Under the pieces are notes generated by a model. It made no database searches. It saw nothing but the letters and a program-made list of their open reading frames with translations, and was not told the DNA's origin. A stretch of DNA of 64,000 nt from assembly GCF_021654285.1 (NCBI RefSeq), contig NZ_JAKFZS010000006.1:186001-250000 (forward strand). Direction: 5' to 3'. Below are positions 9,499 to 17,257 of this stretch, in pieces; the stretch's first letter is position 1, and each line of letters opens with the position of its first letter. Origin of the DNA: Pseudoalteromonas luteoviolacea (lineage in GTDB: Bacteria; Pseudomonadota; Gammaproteobacteria; Enterobacterales; Alteromonadaceae). A program made the translations under genes and the position numbers.

Positions 9499-10401
9499 TT
9501 AAATAATTAGCTCAATATGTGGGCATTGCTGAGCAATAAATGATGTTAAACTTTCTCTGTCCTGCGCCTCTAGAGAACCAAACACCATGAGCCTGTTCAC
9601 ATTATGTTTGGAGGCATATTGGATCAGGCTTAGGTACTCACTTGAAAAGTGATTTACGGTTAGTGTTTTGGGCTGAAGCTCCTCTATCAATTGTTTGATT
9701 AGAAGCTCATGAGTCCACAGCTGTTTACAGAAATCTATCTTGAATGTATCAATAGAACCTGAATTCAGTTGACGAACCTGCTCGAATGCTGGGAAGTAAG
9801 GACATGCCAAATGCTTACTGTTTTCCAGTACTTTGTTGAAATCACCGGAAATTGTAAAATAACTGATGCTAAAGTCTGCATTCAAATAAAATTCAATGCG
9901 GCCTTTCATTTCGCCTTTGATACTTTCAATTCCTGTACCCCAATATTCTAGTTGACCATTTGAATCCCATCCGTGCATTTCATCCGTGCAGAACTGCTCA
10001 TTTACCATTGTTTCTATTTGTAGTTCATGTATCGCAGTTGAATTGTAGTGAAAATGGGTGTTCTCACGGTTCATACCACGTATAAAAACATCTTCGCTTG
10101 ATACTCTATCTTTTGGATAAATGCCGTATATGGTCCCAGTATACCTCTCGTCATTTAAATACATGGGTTCATCTGTGGTGCAATCGACCAAGTCATCGAG
10201 TATGGCATGTGTTGTTTTATTTAAATAAGGCGGCTCGTAATCACACTCTTTAACCCCTTCTTTGTACATATGTCGGCTGGTTACAACCCCGTTGGTATGG
10301 CTAATTGCCATACCCGTAAAGAGGATATTTTGATAGTAATAGCGCTCTTGCTTTAACTCTAAAGCCTCAAAAAGTACCATTAACAATCCGTGTGTATTCA
10401 T
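9499..10401 (-). CDS. Unknown protein with MORN/YwqK-like N-terminus, copy 1 of a tandem pair
   Basis: 300 residues, no signal peptide or membrane segment. The first ~45 residues (YYYQNILFTGMAIS, then NGVVTSRHMYKEGVKE) and a later GWDSNGQLEYW recall the Y-x-G/NG-x-L-x-Y pattern of YwqK-type MORN-variant proteins. This is a weak resemblance. The C-terminal ~80 residues are leucine-rich and end in PHIELII. The start is set by AAGGTAGGA four bases upstream of the ATG. It is closely similar to the next gene throughout, including the ~80 bases upstream. YwqK-like tandem copies are sometimes immunity proteins, but no toxin gene lies beside them, so function is unknown. Confidence 0.6.
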   Translation of the reverse strand: MNTHGLLMVLFEALELKQERYYYQNILFTGMAISHTNGVVTSRHMYKEGVKECDYEPPYLNKTTHAILDDLVDCTTDEPMYLNDERYTGTIYGIYPKDRVSSEDVFIRGMNRENTHFHYNSTAIHELQIETMVNEQFCTDEMHGWDSNGQLEYWGTGIESIKGEMKGRIEFYLNADFSISYFTISGDFNKVLENSKHLACPYFPAFEQVRQLNSGSIDTFKIDFCKQLWTHELLIKQLIEELQPKTLTVNHFSSEYLSLIQYASKHNVNRLMVFGSLEAQDRESLTSFIAQQCPHIELII

Positions 10402-10611
10402 TGTCCTACCTTTTACTTTTTATTTTCGTCAGATTTTTTAAGTGTTTAAGATGTCCATTACAACTTTGAGAAGCTGTAAAAGTAATATCCAGAGCGAACT
10501 TGCAGACTATATAATTATTTGAGCAAGTTATCATTTGAATGCACGCGATCACTTATTGTTGCTCCGCTGGGCTGTATTCAAACTTATTATGGTTGTCTGG
10601 GTGCCCTGAAA

Positions 10612-11523
10612 TTAAGAGCTATAAATAATTAGCTCAATATGTGGGCATTGCTGGGTAATAAATGATGTTAAACTTTCTCTGTCCTGCGCCTCTAGAGAAC
10701 CAAACACCTCGAGCCTGTTCACATTATATTTGGAGGCATATTGGATCAGGCTTAGGCAATCACTGGAAAAGTCACTTATTGCGAGTTCTTCGGGTTGAAG
10801 TTCCTCTATCAATTGTTTGATTACAGGCTCATGAGTCCATAGCTGCTCGCAGAATTTTATATCAAAGCAATGTATGGGCTCTGAATTCAATTGACGAACT
10901 TGCTTGAGTGCTAGGAAGTAAGGACATGTCAGGCTTTCGCTGTTTTCCAGTACTTTGTTGAAATGACCGGAAATTGTAAAAACACGGATGCTAAAGTCTT
11001 CATTCAATCTAAATAAAATACGTCCTTTTATTTCGCCTTTGATGCTTTCAATTCCTGCATCCCAATATTCTAGTTGGCCATTTGAATCCCACTCGTGTAT
11101 TTCAACTGTATTGAACTGCTCATTCACAATGGATTCTATGACCAATTCGTGGATTGCAGTTGAGTTGTAGTGGTAATGGGTGCTTTCACGGTGCATGCCA
11201 CGTACAAAAACATCTTCGCTTGATACTCTACCTTTTGGATAAATGCCGTATATGGTCCCAGTATACCGCTCTCCATTTAAATACATAGGCTCATCTGTGG
11301 TGCAATCGACCAAATCATCTAATATTACATGAGTTGTTTTATTTAAATAAGGCGGTTCGTAATCATACTCCTTAACCCCATTTTTATACACATGCCGGCT
11401 GGTTACAACCCCGTCGGTATGGCTAATAGCCATACCCGTAAAGAGGATATTTTGATAGTAATAGCGCTCTTGCTTTAACGCCAAAGCCTCAAAAAGTACC
11501 ATTAACAATCCGTGTGTATTCAT
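10612..11523 (-). CDS. Unknown protein with MORN/YwqK-like N-terminus, copy 2 of a tandem pair
   Basis: 303 residues, near-identical over the first ~130 residues to the gene at 9499-10401 and more diverged in the middle (roughly residues 130-235). It has three extra C-terminal residues (YSS). It has the same Shine-Dalgarno AAGGTAGGA and the same upstream ~80 bases. The two copies are 1122 bases apart, start to start. Since the middle varies while the ends are conserved, the pair may be under diversifying selection or occasional gene conversion. No partner gene is recognised; a coiled-coil protein lies upstream on the other strand. Confidence 0.6.
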   Translation of the reverse strand: MNTHGLLMVLFEALALKQERYYYQNILFTGMAISHTDGVVTSRHVYKNGVKEYDYEPPYLNKTTHVILDDLVDCTTDEPMYLNGERYTGTIYGIYPKGRVSSEDVFVRGMHRESTHYHYNSTAIHELVIESIVNEQFNTVEIHEWDSNGQLEYWDAGIESIKGEIKGRILFRLNEDFSIRVFTISGHFNKVLENSESLTCPYFLALKQVRQLNSEPIHCFDIKFCEQLWTHEPVIKQLIEELQPEELAISDFSSDCLSLIQYASKYNVNRLEVFGSLEAQDRESLTSFITQQCPHIELIIYSS

Positions 11524-11601
11524 TGTCCTACCTTTTACTTTTTATTTTCGTTAGATTTTTTAAGTGTTTAAGATGTCCATTACAACTTTGATAAGCTGTA
11601 A

Positions 11602-12046
11602 AGGCATGGCCTACACTTTATGCATCGTCCAGATGCATCTACACTCCCATTTTGTTCCAGTATCTAATTGTTATTTTTATAGTTTTTAGGTCTTTTAATT
11701 CCATTATGGTGTTAGTTTTAAGGCCTGAATTGACATTTTTTGTTATCTAAAATAAAGAATGTTAATTATTCAAATTTATAATTTAAATTGAAAAATATAT
11801 TAATTTAACAGCTCACTTATCACCCTGGGGTTATCGGTTTTATTATTTTAAATTTATCCCTTGTTTTTTTATCGTCTTTATTTCTATCAAATGTGTGGTT
11901 TTTTGTAAATTATATTTGCTTTTTTACGGGGCTTCCTTTCATATAGCTAGGTCTATTCATCACCCTAAAGAGGTGATGCTTATTTATTGCAGCGGTGGTT
12001 TTTTTAAGTTTTAATCTAATAGATAAATAATAAATCAAAGATAAAG
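11602..12046. other. AT-rich intergenic region with two small hairpins
   Basis: No gene seen. It lies between divergent genes, so it should hold promoters for both. Two perfect 7-bp hairpins occur: ATGCATC/GATGCAT at 11620-11638 and CATCACC/GGTGATG at 11958-11978. Neither has a T run; they could be operators or transcript structures. Confidence 0.4.
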
Positions 12047-12943
12047 ATGGATAATTCTCAGAATAAACTCATTGATTTAATGGATGCTATGTATGTCACT
12101 GTTGGTAACATGCGTGAGGCACATTGGCTTGGTGATCCGCAATGCGGCAGCGAGGGAACCTTGGCACAAGAGCAAGTGTTGTACGACAGATATCAAAGCC
12201 TACGCCAAGAATTAGTGTCTTTAAACCCTGACTATATTAACGCCAATGCTTTTATTGTTAATCGATATGGTGAGCAGTTATCTTTTGCGCAAGCGCAAGA
12301 AGTGATGAATATTAAAATCAATGCGTTTGAAAGCGGCAATATAAAACGTGCTGAGATACACGAAAAAGAGGCCCTGTTGCAGCGTCAACAGCAGCTTGCT
12401 GAACAAAGAAAGCGCCAACAAGAAGATGAAGCGAAAAGCCAAACACAAGCCCTTCTTGAATTGAAGCAGTCATTGGCCCCATGGCGAAACACAGAAGAAG
12501 TGACCAAGCCCGAAGAGACTGAACTACAAAAACACCAAAGGCTGCAATCGCTTGCACAAAGTCATCAATTTGTATCTTATATCGATAGTTTTCAAGAGCT
12601 CTATCAGGCCTTGCGCAGTGGCGTTGCTTTTGATGAGTTAACTCAGTACTTAGTTGCACCAGAAAAGGATGAGGGCTTGTATACGTTGTTGTGTGTCGTG
12701 GATGATCTTGTGCTTTATCAAGGCACAGAGCGAAATCTTGCGCCGGGTTCACATTTTTTTCGTTTGCTCGCTTTGCAGTATGAACCGCAAAGGTATTATG
12801 AGCGCTATACTCCTTTGCCAAGCGGTGCTTTTGCCCTAGTTGAAAAAAGGCGTATCGCAGTCAAGATGGCAACAGAGCTTGCATTCCAACCGATTGACGC
12901 CATGCAAGAAGTCCTTGTGTTCCGATTACTCGACAATAAATAA
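12047..12943 (+). CDS. Cytoplasmic coiled-coil protein of unknown function
   Basis: 298 residues with no signal peptide or membrane segment. Residues ~95-155 are rich in Gln, Glu, Lys and Arg (EKEALLQRQQQLAEQRKRQQ) and are predicted to form a coiled coil. The flanking N- and C-terminal parts look globular. The C-terminal ~110 residues contain a hydrophobic core but no motif I recognise. The upstream Shine-Dalgarno is weak. A long open frame on the opposite strand is a shadow of this Gln/Ala-rich coding sequence. No close functional neighbour is evident. Confidence 0.65.
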   Translation: MDNSQNKLIDLMDAMYVTVGNMREAHWLGDPQCGSEGTLAQEQVLYDRYQSLRQELVSLNPDYINANAFIVNRYGEQLSFAQAQEVMNIKINAFESGNIKRAEIHEKEALLQRQQQLAEQRKRQQEDEAKSQTQALLELKQSLAPWRNTEEVTKPEETELQKHQRLQSLAQSHQFVSYIDSFQELYQALRSGVAFDELTQYLVAPEKDEGLYTLLCVVDDLVLYQGTERNLAPGSHFFRLLALQYEPQRYYERYTPLPSGAFALVEKRRIAVKMATELAFQPIDAMQEVLVFRLLDNK

Positions 12944-13156
12944 AGCGCTTAGTTAGATATTTTGAACTGAGACACACTACCGAGCATTTTTCTCTCCCAC
13001 TGATGCGTTAACATGATTTTGCCCTTGTTAATATCTTAGGGTCATGATAGCGTGCACCCGCCGTTTAAAATGGTTATATTTAGGGCTAATAGGTTGAAAT
13101 ATATCTAAATAAATTTGTTAACTATATTTTTTATTTTTAGGTTGAAAGAGGTGTTT

Positions 13157-14641
13157 ATGAAGTTATCAGAGAGAAAGGACTCTTTGCGTATCATCGTCAG
13201 TACTGTGGTATTTTCTACAGTACTATCGGCATGTGGAAGCAATGATACCAATGAGGTCGTCGTCCAACAGAGTAAGCCTGCTGCAAAGCCAACAGTAAAC
13301 CAAGCTGTGGTGGTCGGTGCGGGTTTGTCAGGGCTAACAGCGGCCTATGAGCTAGAGAGTATCGGTTATGATGTAACGATATTGGAGGCTAAAGATAGGA
13401 TTGGTGGGCGCATAGGCACATATGATATGGGTGAGCAGCATGGTGAAATTGGTGGAGAGTTTATTGATGGGCCGACGGTACATCAGGAAATCCATCGATA
13501 TGCTAGTCTTTTCAATGTGGAACTTGCAGACACCGGATATTGGGGAGAAATAGAAAGCGGTGCTTATTATGTTGATGGTCAATTGGTAAGCTATACCGAT
13601 TTTGAAAATAACTTTGCACCGCACATTGTTGCGGATTATAACCGTTTTTATGATGAGCTAAGTCTTCTTGCAGATGCAGTCCCAGATCCTGATGAGCCCG
13701 CGCTTTTAGATAAGGCAAAAGAGTATGACCTTACAACGGTGCAAAGTTGGATTGATGGGCTTCAATTACACCCAGAAGCAGAGTTACTTGCAGAGCAATT
13801 TGTCAGAGGCGAATTTGACGAGCCAAGCGATCTGTCTCTATTGCACTTAGCGCAGTATGCCAAAGTCTATGAGCAAGTCTCTGATGATGATGTGGAAGGT
13901 TATCGTTTTTTAAAAGGCGGTAGAGCGATGGCGCAAGCCTTTGCGGATAACATTGAAGGTGATATCCACTTAAACCAGCCAGTAGTAAGTATTAGCGAAC
14001 AAAATGATCGTGTGACGGTTGAAACTACAACCGGTGGCAGCTACGAAGCGGATGTGGTGGTGGTTACAGTGCCGCTACCCGTACTAAACAAAATTACGTT
14101 TACCCCACATTTACCGCAGGCCTTGACTGATGCAGCAAACAGCATCAACTACGGGTCTCATTCCAAAGTACTTCTGCAATATAGTCAGCGTTTTTGGTTA
14201 GACCAAAATTTGGGTGGTGACACAGTGGTTGCTGGTGGCCTACCGACAGGGTGGACTTGGGAGACAACTGAGCGCCAAGGCGGCACCGGTGGTATTCTTA
14301 TTACATATACATCTGGCGATTACAGTCAGATACAAAAAGAGTGGACTGATCAACAGATTGTTGATGCAAGACTAGATGAAATCGAAGTAATGTACCCAGG
14401 CTCTAAGCAGTACCTTGTGGCAACAAAAGTGCAAAACTGGGTTGCTGAAGAGTGGACGCAGGGTGGTTTTATTGCATACGGACCAGGTCAAATTAGCAAA
14501 TACTGGAAGCTATTTCAGCAGCCAGTTGGCCGCGTTTATTTTGCAGGAGAGCATACAGACACTTTATATCTAGGTTATATGGAAGGTGCTGTGCGCAGTG
14601 GTGTGCGTGTATCTCAGCAAATTAAAGAGCTAAATCTTTAA
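13157..14641 (+). CDS. Lipoprotein flavin amine oxidase
   Basis: 494 residues from the ATG at 13157, chosen because GAAAGAGG lies just upstream and because it yields a proper lipoprotein signal (FSTVLSAC, Cys26). A Rossmann FAD-binding motif VVVGAGLSGLTAAYELE follows at about residue 51, then the second amine-oxidase motif DRIGGRIGTY. The C-terminal FAD motif is GRVYFAGEHTD...GYMEGAVRSG. Family members oxidise amines or L-amino acids to imines with release of peroxide. Here the enzyme would be attached to a membrane facing the periplasm or outside. It stands before a secreted protease and may belong with protein and amino-acid use; the substrate is unknown. Confidence 0.85.
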   Translation: MKLSERKDSLRIIVSTVVFSTVLSACGSNDTNEVVVQQSKPAAKPTVNQAVVVGAGLSGLTAAYELESIGYDVTILEAKDRIGGRIGTYDMGEQHGEIGGEFIDGPTVHQEIHRYASLFNVELADTGYWGEIESGAYYVDGQLVSYTDFENNFAPHIVADYNRFYDELSLLADAVPDPDEPALLDKAKEYDLTTVQSWIDGLQLHPEAELLAEQFVRGEFDEPSDLSLLHLAQYAKVYEQVSDDDVEGYRFLKGGRAMAQAFADNIEGDIHLNQPVVSISEQNDRVTVETTTGGSYEADVVVVTVPLPVLNKITFTPHLPQALTDAANSINYGSHSKVLLQYSQRFWLDQNLGGDTVVAGGLPTGWTWETTERQGGTGGILITYTSGDYSQIQKEWTDQQIVDARLDEIEVMYPGSKQYLVATKVQNWVAEEWTQGGFIAYGPGQISKYWKLFQQPVGRVYFAGEHTDTLYLGYMEGAVRSGVRVSQQIKELNL

Positions 14642-14649
14642 GCTTCAAA

Positions 14650-14673
14650 AAAGTGCCTTTTATTAGGCACTTT
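14650..14673 (+). terminator. Terminator after the amine oxidase gene
   Basis: AAAGTGCC (14650-14657) pairs with GGCACTTT (14666-14673) around an 8-base loop. It lies nine bases after the stop. Confidence 0.75.
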
Positions 14674-14920
14674 CAAATACTGCCAATATTAAATACTCAA
14701 ACCCTAAATATGTGGCTGACTTTGCACTTAACTTATTCTTAATGAACTAATTTATCATTCTGATTCTATTGGCTATTTTTATTTTTTGGGGATGCTTTTG
14801 AATCATTAATAATATCCTTGTTATTTCTATCTAATTTGTTTGGTTTGATTTTTATAGACGAAACTCTAGCTCAACAAAGTGCCAGTAAAAGGGCATGAAA
14901 ATAATAATAGGAAGGTAGTT

Positions 14921-17080
14921 ATGAGACGATATCAACTCAATGCGCTTGCAGTTGCTGTTTTATTATCAACAGGGGTAAATGCGCAAGTAGCCATAGTCAA
15001 TGCAGAGTCTATCGCGTTGCAACAGAAAAATAGTGACGCACAGTTGCACAAAAGCTTATCAGCAAACTTTAATACACCACAAATCTTTCAAGAGGCGCAA
15101 ACCCAGACAAGGGAGTGGCATGGGGAAGTGACTACCGCAAAGGTGCTCACGGTATTAATGGAATTTAATGATATTCCAAATAATTCTATGAAACCGGATG
15201 ATTTACCGAGTAAGCATTACTTAGAACACTATAGTATCAACCATTATCAAAATTTAATTTATGGCGAAAACGGCTATACGGGCCCCAAGGGGGTGATGTT
15301 ACCAACGGTGCGTGATTATGTGCTAGATCAAAGTGGCGGGTCATTTGATATCAATGGTGAGGTGTTTGGTTGGTATACATCCCGCTATGACCATACGGTA
15401 TATAAAAGAGATACGCGCGTACTTGTGAAAGAGGCAGTTCATCATGTCTTAGCCGATGAAAGGTTCAATTTAAGCGATTATGACTCGAATAATGATGGTC
15501 AAATTGACCACTTAAGCATCATTCACTCAAGCCTTGGCGGTGAAAGTGAGCCAAGGGCGCTACGTCCAGATCCACATAGTCCTTACAAGCAGTTTATCCA
15601 CTCACATCGCTCAACGGTAAACCAAGTGGTTACTAACCAGAATGTGGATAAATCGGCGCGGATAGGCAGTTATTTTATTCAACCAATAGACACCCCAATG
15701 GGACTTTATGCGCACGAATTTAGCCATAGCCTCGGATTAGCGGATGAATATGACCAGACGTACACCACTGATGAATACGGTATAGCTGGAGAAACGGTTG
15801 CGTCTTACTCTTTGATGTCTTCCGGTTCTTGGGGGGGCGCTATCAGAGGCTCCAAGCCAACGGGTTATAGTCCTTATGCGAAGTTGTTTTTGCAAAATAA
15901 ATATGGAGGTAACTGGGTTCAATCGTCAGAGATCAATAGCATTGACTTAGATAGTGAAGGAACTGTGGTACCGTTTTCCGCTGCGGGTATAAAAGGGGTC
16001 CATAACGATTTGGTTAAAGTGAACTTGCCTCAAATGACTAAGCAACTTTACCAACCGATACACAAACAGGCATTTGATTTAACGAGCTATAGTACAGTGG
16101 CTTTTGCCGTATCTTTAAAAGGTAGCCAAGTACCTTCACTCAGCTTGGATTTAAACGCTGAGCAATCTATAAATTCTAGCTATGGGTTTACATTAAATGT
16201 AGAGGTACCAGGGACCCATATTTCTGACAATATTAAACCTTCGAATAGCGAAGATTTCATGATGAGTGCGAATAATACGTTTATTCGCTCTACAAATAAG
16301 CAGTGGCAGAAAGCCCATTATGACTTATCGGCATATAAAGATCATGACACTGTTTTTATTTCTTTGAGTAACTATGCAATTGCTGGTGATTCAACTTACG
16401 TAGCAGCTGATAACATTGAGATTTTTGACGGCAGTAAACTTATTAAGGCCGTGAATTCGAACGAGACTGAGCATGTTTACTTTTGGAACAATGCAGCATT
16501 GTCTGATGGCTCTATTCAATATACGCCTTATTATTTATTAGAGTGGCGCCAGCATGTTGGCTTTGATGAAAGTCTAAAAACCGAGGGCATGGAAGAGGGC
16601 CTGTTGGTTTGGTATGTTGATCCATCTTACATGACTGACTTTTTTGATATTTCTAGTACGGATAATCAAGTTGCAGCGCACCCGGGAGAAGGCTGGATCG
16701 GCATTGTGGATGCGGATAGAAACCCTATATTTGAATATCAATCAGAGTACACAAGTACTGGGCAGTGGGTTGCTGACAAAAGTATCATACCGCAAAGGTC
16801 TGGTGAGCAAATTAGAGATGCTGCATTTAACACCTTACCTCAACGAGGCAGTATGGGGGAGGTAAAAAGAATGGATCTTGCAAATGGTGGCTATTTAGAA
16901 ACGATTTTACGAGATGAGTTCACAAGTCCAAATCCTCGATTTGCAGATTGGGACGATTATACCAATTATGTTCGCCCATCGACTGGTAAAAAGCTTCCCA
17001 AGCTAGGGTTGATCTTTGAAGTATTGAACCAATCAGAAGATGGCTCGACCGCCAATGTACGAATTTCTAAATCTTGGTAA
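14921..17080 (+). CDS. Secreted M6-family (immune inhibitor A type) metalloprotease
   Basis: 719 residues from the ATG at 14921, preceded by AGGAAGGTAG. This start gives a clean signal peptide (MRRYQLNALAVAVLLSTGVNA). The zinc motif is HEFSHSLGLADEY at residues 265-277, the HExxHxxG pattern of M6 peptidases. An upstream Ca-like loop DSNNDGQIDH also fits the family. The C-terminal half holds a MAM/jelly-roll-like region and the motif LLVWYVDPSYM seen in immune-inhibitor-A relatives. The enzyme should act outside the cell on proteins. It is followed by its own terminator and a TonB-dependent receptor and solute-binding protein that may take up products. Confidence 0.88.
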   Translation: MRRYQLNALAVAVLLSTGVNAQVAIVNAESIALQQKNSDAQLHKSLSANFNTPQIFQEAQTQTREWHGEVTTAKVLTVLMEFNDIPNNSMKPDDLPSKHYLEHYSINHYQNLIYGENGYTGPKGVMLPTVRDYVLDQSGGSFDINGEVFGWYTSRYDHTVYKRDTRVLVKEAVHHVLADERFNLSDYDSNNDGQIDHLSIIHSSLGGESEPRALRPDPHSPYKQFIHSHRSTVNQVVTNQNVDKSARIGSYFIQPIDTPMGLYAHEFSHSLGLADEYDQTYTTDEYGIAGETVASYSLMSSGSWGGAIRGSKPTGYSPYAKLFLQNKYGGNWVQSSEINSIDLDSEGTVVPFSAAGIKGVHNDLVKVNLPQMTKQLYQPIHKQAFDLTSYSTVAFAVSLKGSQVPSLSLDLNAEQSINSSYGFTLNVEVPGTHISDNIKPSNSEDFMMSANNTFIRSTNKQWQKAHYDLSAYKDHDTVFISLSNYAIAGDSTYVAADNIEIFDGSKLIKAVNSNETEHVYFWNNAALSDGSIQYTPYYLLEWRQHVGFDESLKTEGMEEGLLVWYVDPSYMTDFFDISSTDNQVAAHPGEGWIGIVDADRNPIFEYQSEYTSTGQWVADKSIIPQRSGEQIRDAAFNTLPQRGSMGEVKRMDLANGGYLETILRDEFTSPNPRFADWDDYTNYVRPSTGKKLPKLGLIFEVLNQSEDGSTANVRISKSW

Positions 17081-17106
17081 GGCTTTACTTACTAAGTTAG
17101 GCACTC

Positions 17107-17133
17107 AAGCCCAGAAATAGCTGGGCTTTTTTA
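17107..17133 (+). terminator. Rho-independent terminator after the M6 protease gene
   Basis: AAGCCCAG (17107-17114) pairs with CTGGGCTT (17121-17128) around a 6-base loop, followed by a T run. Confidence 0.85.
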
Positions 17134-17257
17134 TCTGCTTTTTTCTATCATGTTACATATGAACAATTTTTCCAGAATATAGCCAAAAACCTTCTATGCT
17201 TATTTAGAGTATTCATTTAGTTGCGGTAACACTTACTTGGTGTGAAGTGGAGGTGAG

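Larger units (their letters stand above)
9480..11601 (-). repeat. Tandem gene duplication of about 1.12 kb
   Basis: The unit covers the upstream region, the coding sequence and a few bases past the stop. The leaders at 10402-10478 and 11524-11600 match almost base for base (TTTTTATTTTCGT, GATGTCCATTACAACTTTGA). The 3' ends share CTGAAATTAAGAGCT beyond the stop. The hairpin at 9416-9459 is not duplicated intact. Confidence 0.85.

Noticed and set aside
12318..12821. 167-residue frame on the minus strand
   Set aside because: It lies wholly within the coiled-coil protein gene, and its composition follows that gene's Gln/Ala-rich codons.
13157..14641. Amine oxidase as the missing VioA/RebO tryptophan oxidase
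   Set aside because: It has a lipoprotein signal and so is outside the cytoplasm, lies ~26 kb away, and shows no specific VioA/RebO features that I can recall.
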